Of a stretch of 55,700 nucleotides of DNA, positions 36,087 to 44,250 are shown one piece after another. Numbering within the stretch: position 1 is the first letter of the stretch; the number at the start of each line of letters is the position of its first letter. The stretch comes from a virus: IMG/VR virus record IMGVR_UViG_3300029448_006778, positions 1 to 55,700 of that record; one strand, given 5' to 3'. Below the pieces are notes generated by a model. It ran no database searches, had not been told where the DNA came from, and worked only from the letters and a program-made list of their open reading frames with translations. A program made the translations under genes and the position numbers.

Positions 36087-37045
36087 AATGATGTTCCATA
36101 ACTTAATGGAAATGCATTTCTATAATGTGAACTTTCTTGTGGAACTATAATTTGGTATGCCTGAATTAATTCTTGTACACCATCTTCAATACTATACTTT
36201 GGTTTCCAACCAGTAGATTCTATCTTTTTATTACTAACGACATAATCTCTTTTATCTGGATCTACAAAATAATCTGAATAAGTAATTGAAGTGTTAGGAA
36301 TATATTTTTGTATTCTTTCTACTAATTGTTTTTTATTGATGTTTGTGTCTGATAAACCAACATTGAATATTTGTCCTTTATGTTTATCATAGTTTTCAAT
36401 CATAAACTCAAATACTGATGCAACATCTTGTATGTGAATAAAGTTTCTAACAAAAGTTTTTTCAAATATTGTTATATACTTATCTGTCAATAACTTATAT
36501 ACAAATTCATTTACCAACAAATCCAATCTCATACGACTTGATACACCAAATACGGTTGCCAATCTAAATACAATACCATTACTAAATGATTTGATATAAT
36601 TTTCCGCATCACACTTGGTGTGTCCATAATGTGATACTGGTGTTAGTCTATCCTCTTCTGATACTTCCCCATCATTCCTACTACCATAACCACTATTAGT
36701 ATTTGGAAATAATAATTGTTGTTCTTTAGTAATATTATCTACTATGTCTTTAATGTGATGGTAATTTATTGAAGTTGCAAGTTGTTTATCATTTTCACAT
36801 GCAGGAAACCCTACAAGTGCTGCAAGTGGAATTATAACATCATGTTTTGTAACCTGTTCTATTAGTAATTTATAATCACGAACATCACCATAAATAAATT
36901 TGAAATTTGAATTTCCACATAAATCTATTAATGATGTTTGATTATACATCAAATTATCTATAATGGTTACACTATGATTTTGTAACAATTTTCTGGTGAT
37001 AACTGAACCTAAGTATCCAGCTCCACCTGTAATTAATATTCGCAT
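36083..37045 (-). CDS. NAD-dependent epimerase/dehydratase (SDR), first gene after the structured RNA
   Basis: The 320-residue protein has GGAGYLGSVITRKLL at 7-21 (NAD site), VSHYGHTKCDAE with the intact YxxxK pair, RLATVFGVSSRMR, and RNFIHIQDV, all standard for extended SDR nucleotide-sugar enzymes. Unlike the other two SDR genes here it keeps the catalytic Tyr-Lys spacing. It directly follows a terminator-like hairpin and a folded RNA, so its expression may be controlled by that leader. ATGA couples it to the RmlC-like gene. Confidence 0.87.
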   Translation of the reverse strand: MRILITGGAGYLGSVITRKLLQNHSVTIIDNLMYNQTSLIDLCGNSNFKFIYGDVRDYKLLIEQVTKHDVIIPLAALVGFPACENDKQLATSINYHHIKDIVDNITKEQQLLFPNTNSGYGSRNDGEVSEEDRLTPVSHYGHTKCDAENYIKSFSNGIVFRLATVFGVSSRMRLDLLVNEFVYKLLTDKYITIFEKTFVRNFIHIQDVASVFEFMIENYDKHKGQIFNVGLSDTNINKKQLVERIQKYIPNTSITYSDYFVDPDKRDYVVSNKKIESTGWKPKYSIEDGVQELIQAYQIIVPQESSHYRNAFPLSYGTSL

Positions 37046-37050
37046 AAAAA

Positions 37051-37071
37051 AGCCTCCAAGTAATTAGAGGC
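37051..37071 (-). terminator. Terminator-like hairpin just upstream of the SDR gene
   Basis: On the minus strand GCCTC, a ten-base loop and GAGGC are followed at once by TTTTTT, the form of an intrinsic terminator. The T-run runs directly into the ATG at 37045. It could end transcripts from the sulfotransferase side, or act as an attenuator with the folded RNA before it. Confidence 0.6.
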
Positions 37072-37086
37072 ATCTATATAGTAAAA

Positions 37087-37179
37087 CTATTTAAATGCCA
37101 CCCTTATTTTATAGTCTACGATAGTGGGTTAGGACTTTCTCCGAAGAGTGTTAGCACTACCTGACTTATATATAAATAG
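37087..37179 (-). ncRNA. Structured leader RNA, possible wcaG-type motif
   Basis: The gap between the sulfotransferase stop and the SDR gene can fold into nested helices on the minus strand. The outer stem pairs CTATTTA (37179-37173) with TAAATAG (37093-37087). An inner stem pairs AGTC (37166-37163) with GACT (37116-37113), and the next pairs GGTAGTG (37161-37155) with CACTATC (37126-37120), with one G-U. A hairpin CTC-TTCG-GAG (37148-37139) has a UUCG tetraloop. GGGT (37103-37100) could also pair with ACCC (37129-37126). The described wcaG RNA motif of cyanophages sits before just such epimerase genes; identity with it is untested. Confidence 0.6.
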
Positions 37180-37965
37180 TTAGTAATCTGAAAAATCCTT
37201 AGAATATTTAAATGTTTGAAAATCTTCTGTGAATAAATCATATACAATTTTTTTTGATTTTTCAGTATAAAAATCTTTCCAAGATGGTAAATATTTTTCT
37301 GTTTCATTTTTGTTCATATCTAAACCAAGATTTTCAGTATCACCCCACATTGTACAAGAATCGTAACCACTTATCTTTCTTTCACTTTCAATTTCTAATA
37401 TTTTGTTCATAGTTGGATGTGTTTGTATCTCACTAATATCCACTCGTTCAAAATCTTCTATTGGAAAATTACTTAACTCGTTTACATATGAATGAGCATG
37501 TCCATCAACAATATTACCCTTTTTGAATTCTTCACAAAAATGTTGAAAACTTTTTTGCCATTCTTCTTTAGTCATATCCTCTAATGTGGTTTTTAATTCT
37601 ATCGGTTTATAATCTTTAAAATCATCTATTACTTCATACTGATAAACTTTTTTATTATTTTCTGTATGTTGTACACTTATTTTATATCCAAATGCCCATA
37701 CTGAAAGAAACCTTTCATATGGATTTCTTGTAATTATAACTTTATGTAAGTTTTTATATACTTCCTTATCCATTTGTAGATAAAACCAAGATGATCTTCT
37801 AAATGAAGTATGTGGTATTTGTATCCATTGTTCAGGATAACACCACATTAAACAAGTTGTTAGATATGTTGAGGCTACCTTTTGATTAACTATGATTATT
37901 GCACTTAATTCTGATATATTTGAATTTGAAAGAGGGCCACCTGTTGATACAATATTTATTGGCAT
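37180..37965 (-). CDS. Sulfotransferase family protein
   Basis: The family moves a sulfo group from PAPS to a carbohydrate or other acceptor. The 261-residue protein shows the 5'-phosphosulfate site IIIVNQKVASTYL at about 23-35 and the 3'-phosphate site VIITRNPYERFLSVW at about 76-90, both in the expected order. The length is normal. It lies one base after the carbamoyltransferase gene and before the structured RNA. It is a candidate to decorate the glycan made by the neighbouring genes. Confidence 0.85.
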   Translation of the reverse strand: MPINIVSTGGPLSNSNISELSAIIIVNQKVASTYLTTCLMWCYPEQWIQIPHTSFRRSSWFYLQMDKEVYKNLHKVIITRNPYERFLSVWAFGYKISVQHTENNKKVYQYEVIDDFKDYKPIELKTTLEDMTKEEWQKSFQHFCEEFKKGNIVDGHAHSYVNELSNFPIEDFERVDISEIQTHPTMNKILEIESERKISGYDSCTMWGDTENLGLDMNKNETEKYLPSWKDFYTEKSKKIVYDLFTEDFQTFKYSKDFSDY

Positions 37966-37966
37966 A

Positions 37967-39421
37967 TTAGTAAACCTTTACTTTATATTTTTTACTGAAT
38001 TCGACACCATCTTGATGTGAATTAACTATTGGTTGTCCTTTTATATTTAGACTTGTATTCAATACCATTGGACAACCTGTCTTCTTATAGAACTCCTTGA
38101 TTAATTTATAGTAACCTGGATTATCTAATTTACTTACGGTTTGTACTCTTGATGTATTATCAACATGACATATTGCAGGATACCTTTCTGGATACTTACA
38201 AGGTGCAGTAAATTGCATAAATTGACTTTTCTTTACTGGCATATCAAATATTTCATGGGCATGTTCTTCAAGGACGGATGGGGCGAATGGACGAAACTTC
38301 TGTCGATGTTTTATTTCATTCACCCTATCCTTAATCCCATCTCCTCTTGGGTCTGCCAACAAACTTCTATTTCCTAAAGCTCGTGGGCCGAACTCTGCTC
38401 TACCATTAGCAACTCCTACTATCTTACCCTCTAATAATTCTTTTAAAACTTTATCAATTGGATACTCACCTTTAATATCATAACCAAGAAAACAATTATC
38501 AAAATTTAGGTGTTCACCTAATACATATGCAGCACATCCCAATGAACTTCCACCATCTCCTGGATTTGGTATAATCCACAATGATGGATATAACTCTTCT
38601 GCAACCATAGAATTTGCAACACAATTTAATGCAACTCCACCACCATAACACATATTATCTGTTTCAGGAACTAACTCCTTTGTTTTGAGAAAAATTTCGT
38701 ATATCTCATCTTCTATAAGTGACTGAACATTTGCTGCTATATTAAACTTCCAATCTTCACTATCATCGTCTGGATAATGTATTGAGTCCCAACTCAAACA
38801 CCCTCGATGTAAATTTGCACCCATTAATTCTTTTAACTCTGATTTGATATCACGATTAGGTTTACCATATGCAGCCATACCCATTAGTATGTATTCATCT
38901 TCTTGTGGTTTTAATCCAAGTCGTTGTGTCATTGCACTATAGAATAGTCCAAGTGATTTAGGATATTTTTTTGAATATCGTTTTTCAAAGTTACTACCAT
39001 TTGCATACCAAATAGTTAATGTTTCAAATTCACCAATTGCATCTATACATACAATTGCACTCTCATCATATGGTGATGTATAATAGGATGCAGCAGCATG
39101 AGATTGGTGATGACTTACATATTCATCTATCTTGATACCAAATTGTTCTAAATGTGCAGATGGAAGATTATTTTTTGCAAATGCTTCTGAATATTGTCCT
39201 GCATATATTTGTCGTAACTTCTTACACCATGGTCTTTCAAAATACACAACCTTGTCCCAACCACCATATTGTTTTACATCTTCTATCATTTCCTTATTAA
39301 GAAGACTATCATTCTTGATACCACTATATCGTTCTGCATGTCCTGCATACAAAATATCTTTACCATCAAGTAGAGTTATACATGCATCGTGATTTAATGC
39401 GTTAATTCCTAATATTCTCAT
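37967..39421 (-). CDS. Carbamoyltransferase, NodU/CmcH type
   Basis: These enzymes make carbamoyl-adenylate and pass the carbamoyl group to a hydroxyl of a sugar. The 484-residue protein begins ILGINALNHDACITLLDG; it has HHQSHAAASYYTS (metal-binding His residues) at about 104-116 and YGGGVALNCVANS in the middle. The C-terminal domain has FGPRALGNRSLLADPR and VLNTSLNIKGQP. Both domains are complete, though the protein is somewhat short of the usual 550-600 residues. Its start overlaps a tiny coupled gene as ATGA. Confidence 0.9.
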   Translation of the reverse strand: MRILGINALNHDACITLLDGKDILYAGHAERYSGIKNDSLLNKEMIEDVKQYGGWDKVVYFERPWCKKLRQIYAGQYSEAFAKNNLPSAHLEQFGIKIDEYVSHHQSHAAASYYTSPYDESAIVCIDAIGEFETLTIWYANGSNFEKRYSKKYPKSLGLFYSAMTQRLGLKPQEDEYILMGMAAYGKPNRDIKSELKELMGANLHRGCLSWDSIHYPDDDSEDWKFNIAANVQSLIEDEIYEIFLKTKELVPETDNMCYGGGVALNCVANSMVAEELYPSLWIIPNPGDGGSSLGCAAYVLGEHLNFDNCFLGYDIKGEYPIDKVLKELLEGKIVGVANGRAEFGPRALGNRSLLADPRGDGIKDRVNEIKHRQKFRPFAPSVLEEHAHEIFDMPVKKSQFMQFTAPCKYPERYPAICHVDNTSRVQTVSKLDNPGYYKLIKEFYKKTGCPMVLNTSLNIKGQPIVNSHQDGVEFSKKYKVKVY

Positions 39422-39522
39422 TTGTAGATAAACGGGTCTCGTTTTTTAATTTCTTTAAGCCTTTTCTTAAAAAGATACCATCTTTTAACTTTATTATAGT
39501 ACTTTTTTATTATTTTAATCAT
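39418..39522 (-). CDS. Tiny coupled gene, 34 residues
   Basis: A 34-codon reading frame fills the gap between the radical SAM and carbamoyltransferase genes exactly. Its ATG overlaps the upstream stop as ATGA, and its stop overlaps the next start as ATGA. The peptide is strongly basic and amphipathic, starting MIKIIKKYY and ending RDPFIYK. Precise coupling on both sides and an otherwise empty gap support a real gene. I know of no function; a membrane-surface or nucleic-acid contact would suit its charge. Confidence 0.65.
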   Translation of the reverse strand: MIKIIKKYYNKVKRWYLFKKRLKEIKKRDPFIYK

Positions 39523-40970
39523 ACAACTTCGTCCTTTTTTATCTTAGAACATTCTTCCCAAAATTGTTTTATTTCAGGGAAGACTCCTAAAATATTTGTT
39601 TTTCTCCTCTTATCATGTTCTGTAAAAAATTGATAAAAGTCATATCTATTTCTCTTTAAACTCTTCTCGTCAATATCTCCTTGACACCAATCATAAATTC
39701 TCTGTAGTTTTTCCATTTCCATATGTGAAAATACATCATCACCTTTTTCAGTAAAACCTTTTTCTTGAATAGAGTGCATTAAATTAACTTGAGATTGAAT
39801 ATTTTCTTGAAATACTTTTGGTAAAATTCTAACACTTTGATGTGATGGATGTCTTAAATAAGATATGTCTGCAACAACCGAATTCGATGTGTATCTATCT
39901 ACCGAATTATACTTCTCTTTTAATAAATAGAGTTGTTCAATAAATAAGTCAAAATTAAATACACTTAATGCATTATAAGTAACCATAAAAGTTAATGATG
40001 GTTTTGTTAATTTAGTTAAAGTCTTTTCACAATTTTTCCAAAATGCTCTATAGTTTAAACCATGTCTAATATACTCAGATTTTGTTCCCCAACCATCTAT
40101 ACTTGTAAATATTTGAAAATCTTTTACCAAATTTCTCTCAGTAATAATTTTTACCTTTTCTATAAATTTATCCATTAATTCATCAGGTGCACCCATATTA
40201 GTATTTACCGATAACACAAGGTTTTTATTTGGTTTATCTGTTTTAATAATATAATCTAATACTTTAAAAGTATCTTTTGATAATAGTGGTTCACCACCTG
40301 TGATTCTAAATGTATGTAAATCTTGGTACAAGTCTGGCCACCATTTCCAAAATGCTTCTACATATGGATTTTCTTCTTTTTGTGGGATAGGCATTAATTG
40401 TGAATGTTTTAGTCCACCCAATGAATTAAATTTTGTTGTTGTTGGATAACCACCCTTGTCTTTTATTTCATTCATCCATTGTGTTGAAATGTGTGGTGCA
40501 CAATAACTACATTTAAAATTACAAGCATTAGAAAAAACTACTTCTACATAGGTTGGATTTACATTCTCTCTCCAATCAATCAAATAATTTTTATTATCTT
40601 TTTTATGTTGAATTTTGTCCCAAAATGATTTTGCCCAAGGTTCATTACTCTTTAATATTCTATCACTAAAAACATCACTATTATCTTCTACATTCCAACA
40701 ATAATCACACTCACTTGGTCTAGCATCTGTTAACATTTCTTTACGAGCATGTTTCTTATACCAAGTATTGTGTAGTGCAGATGGATCCTTTTTAATTTCA
40801 TCCAATGGTATCTTATGTGTTCTTGGATGATGACAAGAGTGTGTATGTCCATTTTGTAAATGTATTGTAACTTGCATCCACTTTGCAACACACATACCAC
40901 AACCAACTGAATCTAATCTTCCCTTGGTTTTATTTAACTCATGTACATCTTTTTCTGCTTGTGTTTTCAT
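39519..40970 (-). CDS. Radical SAM protein with extra Cys motifs (twitch type)
   Basis: I start at the ATG at 40970, an ATGA overlap with the upstream stop; an ATG at 40976 is equally open. Numbered from 40976, an N-terminal cassette carries CGMC at 26-29, HTHSCHHP at 44-51 and CDYC at 90-93. The radical SAM motif CNFKCSYC follows at 152-159, then TGGEPLLS. The same cassette precedes the radical SAM motif in the gene at 46543-48843, so the two are paralogues. Extra Cys residues suggest an auxiliary iron-sulfur cluster. The substrate is unknown; the setting suggests a sugar or peptide. Confidence 0.85.
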   Translation of the reverse strand: MKTQAEKDVHELNKTKGRLDSVGCGMCVAKWMQVTIHLQNGHTHSCHHPRTHKIPLDEIKKDPSALHNTWYKKHARKEMLTDARPSECDYCWNVEDNSDVFSDRILKSNEPWAKSFWDKIQHKKDNKNYLIDWRENVNPTYVEVVFSNACNFKCSYCAPHISTQWMNEIKDKGGYPTTTKFNSLGGLKHSQLMPIPQKEENPYVEAFWKWWPDLYQDLHTFRITGGEPLLSKDTFKVLDYIIKTDKPNKNLVLSVNTNMGAPDELMDKFIEKVKIITERNLVKDFQIFTSIDGWGTKSEYIRHGLNYRAFWKNCEKTLTKLTKPSLTFMVTYNALSVFNFDLFIEQLYLLKEKYNSVDRYTSNSVVADISYLRHPSHQSVRILPKVFQENIQSQVNLMHSIQEKGFTEKGDDVFSHMEMEKLQRIYDWCQGDIDEKSLKRNRYDFYQFFTEHDKRRKTNILGVFPEIKQFWEECSKIKKDEVV

Positions 40971-42472
40971 TCCCATTCTGGTATATTCTCATGTCTACAT
41001 ATAAAATTTATAAAATCATGTCGTCCAAGTTTGTCTACTGAATCAACTTCGTATTTTAAATCAGATACACCATCTTGTTTAGTGTCCCAAAGTCCATATT
41101 GTACTTCACTAAAAAATCGTTTCTCATTTCTACTTGTATCTTCTTGGAATACAAAACGATTATTTACAATTCCATTGATTGGATGTTTTAATGATTTAAA
41201 TCTACCATTTCTACGATGTGGTACAATTGTATGTTCTATATCATCAAGTTCTGTAAAATCCCAATCACATCCATGATTTACTCCATGATTTTCATTTCCA
41301 CTTAAATCATAAACAAAATTCTCATCTATTTTTTTGAAATCATAATATAATTTACAATCTTCAACTTCATTCAAATCAGTATAATCACTTTCGTATATTT
41401 TTTTTATTTCTTCTTTTGTTAAAACTCTATTCCACATTCCGAGTTGAGATACTTCTCCGTAAAAATAATTATTTGGTGAAACATCTGTTGGATTTTTTAC
41501 ACCAAGATAATATGGTAATCCACCATACCTCTTTGGTTTTCCACTCATCTTTAATGGTGACTCTACTCCATGTCCAAATCTTGCATCGGACTCTTCCCCA
41601 TTCATATAGAATCGTATTTCTTCTGTTTCTGAATCCATTGTGACTAATAAATGTGTCCAAGTATCAGGGTTTCTTTTCAACCACATATAGTTATGGTTAT
41701 TTTTATAATCATACATAGAAAAAGAATATGCACGAGAGTTATCATATGCAAATCCCATTTGATAACCAGGTCGTCCTAAAATATAATTGTGTACATATTT
41801 TCTATTTTTTAAGTCACCAATTAAATACATTGGTATATCAAAGTTATCAAAAGACTTTACTAAAATACTCCAAGTAAAACTATCTGTTGTTAGTTCTCTT
41901 AATGTAGGTGTTGGTGGAATTTCTATATAAGAGTCTATACCATCAAACGAAACTGAACCTACCTCTTTATTAGACTTCGATAATTTTTGTCTGTTAACGA
42001 ATCCCTCTTGTTCACATCTCCATAACAAATCATCATCTTCCATACCCCAATTCCAATAATCATTTGAATAACCATTGATTTGTTCATATTGTTCTTTTGT
42101 AAAAAGAACTGCACCACCAAAATATTGAATAGATGGTAACATATAATCAAACTGACTTATATGTACTGCAATATGTTTTGGATGTTCTTTAGGATAACTA
42201 TAATCACAAGTTTCATCTTCAGGTAACATATCTATATCGTGAAAACAAAAATAATCATATCCTTGTTTTACTGCTTCTGCAAATGCAATATTTTTTGCAG
42301 TTCCACGATTAAACCTAAGAATAGTATCAGGTTCAATTTGATTTGCAACAAATATTTTAAATTCTATATCAGGATGATACTTTTCCATAAAGTTTTCCAT
42401 ATGTGGAATAAATTCATCCAAATGTTCTTTTCTACGATAATGTGGAACACATATTGCTAATTTCTTACTCAT
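40967..42472 (-). CDS. GT7-type galactosyltransferase with inserted LamG-like domain, copy 1
   Basis: The ATG at 42472 gives 501 residues; an upstream GTG at 42481 is possible. The GT7 fold is split. The first part has FCFHDIDMLPEDE (metal DxD at about 79-81), FGGAVLFTKEQY and YWNWGMEDDDLLWRC (about 140-153). The second part, after residue 417, has GRFKSLKHP and DGVSDLKYEV, the C-terminal blocks of beta-1,4-galactosyltransferases. Between them (about 172-395) is a LamG/concanavalin-like jelly roll with FDGIDSYIEI, WTHLLVTMDSE and FYGEVSQLGMWNRVL. It probably transfers galactose or a related sugar, with the insert binding glycan. Confidence 0.82.
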   Translation of the reverse strand: MSKKLAICVPHYRRKEHLDEFIPHMENFMEKYHPDIEFKIFVANQIEPDTILRFNRGTAKNIAFAEAVKQGYDYFCFHDIDMLPEDETCDYSYPKEHPKHIAVHISQFDYMLPSIQYFGGAVLFTKEQYEQINGYSNDYWNWGMEDDDLLWRCEQEGFVNRQKLSKSNKEVGSVSFDGIDSYIEIPPTPTLRELTTDSFTWSILVKSFDNFDIPMYLIGDLKNRKYVHNYILGRPGYQMGFAYDNSRAYSFSMYDYKNNHNYMWLKRNPDTWTHLLVTMDSETEEIRFYMNGEESDARFGHGVESPLKMSGKPKRYGGLPYYLGVKNPTDVSPNNYFYGEVSQLGMWNRVLTKEEIKKIYESDYTDLNEVEDCKLYYDFKKIDENFVYDLSGNENHGVNHGCDWDFTELDDIEHTIVPHRRNGRFKSLKHPINGIVNNRFVFQEDTSRNEKRFFSEVQYGLWDTKQDGVSDLKYEVDSVDKLGRHDFINFICRHENIPEWE

Positions 42473-43919
42473 TCGTAACACTCACTACTTTTATATTATT
42501 ATTATCTTCTTTATTGACTACTTTATAATCTAACGATGATAATCCATCTTTTGAATAATCTTCCAAGTCTGTTCTAACCAAATTAAAAAATCTTATTTGA
42601 TTTTCTCTTGATCTCCAATCTTTATATTTTGTTGATTGCCATCCATTACTTTCATGGTCAAGACAAATAAACTTACCATCTCGTCTTGTCGGTAAAGATT
42701 TCTTTTCACCTATTTGTAATTCTGATTTTCTTCTTATTGCACCATAGATTTCACCATTATGGTTATACTTTGAAGAGTCTTTAACTTTATTCTCTTGTAT
42801 GTTTTCAAAGTCATAACTTAATATTAAATCATCAACAAAAGAATATTCATTTTTTGGTTTAGTAACATCGTGTGGTACACCATCATTAAATAATTGTCTT
42901 ACTGCTCTTCTATCAGTAAATCTTTTCCACATACTAACTTGTGCAATTCTACCACTAAACCAATTATTATCTTTTGGTAATTTCGGACTTGCACATCCTA
43001 TGAATAATGAATCACTTTTTTTATTAATACTAAGATTACCAAAGTAATTTGATGGTGAGTTGTCTACTTCATTTCCATTTACATATAGTGATAATGTTTT
43101 TGATACTGAATCTACACTAAAAACCACATGACTCCATTGTTCTGACATCTTGTGACTAACTACCATTGCCTGTTCTGAATTTGTATTCCACACACCACCT
43201 TTATATTGTTGTGCACTTGTCCAACAAATACCAGAATGATAACCAGGTTTACACATTAAGTGAAACTCATCATAATCCTTTTGTCTATCTATTTCTAATT
43301 TATCGGATGGTTCTACCCACATTTCCATTGTGTAGGATCGTTCAAATGTTTTATTCATTATTGGTGATGAATCAACTTCTATATAATCTCCTGGTGAGAA
43401 ATACATTAAGTTAATAAATGGATTACTGAATTGTTTTGAAGAGACAAGTTCTTCATTCATAGGAACACCACTTTGTCTGCACCTATATAATAAGTCATCG
43501 TCTTCAAATCCCCAACCCCAATATTCATTTGAGAATCCATTAATTACTTCAAAGTGTTGAACTGGAAACATCGTTACCCCACCAAAGTATTCAGGATATG
43601 GTAATTTATACTTATTGTTCGACAACTTTGTTGCAAGATGAGTCGGTCTATCCACCCATGAATAGTCACATGATTCATCTTCTGGTAACATATCAACATC
43701 GTGAAATACTACATAATCACATTTTAATTGTTTAGATATATCAAATCCAATATTACATAACCAACCTCGATTAAAAGGTAAGTCATTTGCCTGTTCGACT
43801 ATTATGATTTCATAATCAACAATGTTCTGTGATTGTAATCTGTCTTCTATTGATGGTATAAACCGAGAAAGATGTTCTTCTCTGTCCCTATACGGAACTA
43901 CTATACCAAGTTTTGACAT
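42465..43919 (-). CDS. GT7-type galactosyltransferase with inserted LamG-like domain, copy 2
   Basis: The 484-residue paralogue has the same split layout. Its first GT7 part has VFHDVDMLPEDES (DVD at 74-76), FGGVTMFPVQHF and YWGWGFEDDDLLYRC (EDDD at 139-142). The LamG-like insert runs from about 170 to 395 with SPGDYIEVDSSP, WSHVVFSVDS and FSGRIAQVSMWKRF. The closing GT7 part has GKFICLDHES and DGLSSLDYKV. All visible catalytic motifs are intact. It overlaps copy 1 by eight bases and starts in TAATG after the small coiled-coil gene. Confidence 0.84.
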   Translation of the reverse strand: MSKLGIVVPYRDREEHLSRFIPSIEDRLQSQNIVDYEIIIVEQANDLPFNRGWLCNIGFDISKQLKCDYVVFHDVDMLPEDESCDYSWVDRPTHLATKLSNNKYKLPYPEYFGGVTMFPVQHFEVINGFSNEYWGWGFEDDDLLYRCRQSGVPMNEELVSSKQFSNPFINLMYFSPGDYIEVDSSPIMNKTFERSYTMEMWVEPSDKLEIDRQKDYDEFHLMCKPGYHSGICWTSAQQYKGGVWNTNSEQAMVVSHKMSEQWSHVVFSVDSVSKTLSLYVNGNEVDNSPSNYFGNLSINKKSDSLFIGCASPKLPKDNNWFSGRIAQVSMWKRFTDRRAVRQLFNDGVPHDVTKPKNEYSFVDDLILSYDFENIQENKVKDSSKYNHNGEIYGAIRRKSELQIGEKKSLPTRRDGKFICLDHESNGWQSTKYKDWRSRENQIRFFNLVRTDLEDYSKDGLSSLDYKVVNKEDNNNIKVVSVTNE

Positions 43920-44236
43920 TATTTTTTACCGAATATATTCTTTAATACTCCACCACTTTGTTCTTCTTGTGCTTGTGGTTGTGGTACTGGTTGTTGTACA
44001 TATTGAACTGGTTGTTGTGCAGGTTGTTGTGGTGTATTTTGTGGTGATTGATTCAATCCCATCTGATACATTTCCCATAACTTCCAATCAATTGCTTCTA
44101 ACTTCTCTTCGATACTTGTTAATGCACGAAGTAGTAATGCAAAGTTATCATTTGTACTCATTCCACTATCAAGAGCATCTCTTGCATCTTTGATATCTGA
44201 TTTTGTATCTGTTGTACTTGTTTTTTTAGTTGCCAT
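43919..44236 (-). CDS. Small coiled-coil protein with Pro/Gln-rich linker
   Basis: The 105-residue protein has a Lys/Asp-rich start, a helical segment (about 30-62, NFALLLRALTSIEEKLEAID) likely to form a coiled coil, and a Pro/Gln repeat linker (about 64-90). It ends in a basic tag, VLKNIFGKK. A strong ribosome-binding site, AAGGAG, precedes the ATG. It lies between two of the GT7-LamG genes. The shape suits an oligomeric linker or virion protein rather than an enzyme. Confidence 0.65.
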   Translation of the reverse strand: MATKKTSTTDTKSDIKDARDALDSGMSTNDNFALLLRALTSIEEKLEAIDWKLWEMYQMGLNQSPQNTPQQPAQQPVQYVQQPVPQPQAQEEQSGGVLKNIFGKK

Positions 44237-44250
44237 TTTTTAACTCCTTG

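Noticed and set aside
37080-37179. tRNA gene in the 37.1 kb gap
   Set aside because: The fold has a UUCG hairpin and stems, but no T-loop signature and no cloverleaf spacing.
42473-42481. GTG start for the first GT7-LamG gene
   Set aside because: The ATG at 42472 matches the start of the paralogue and needs no rare start codon.
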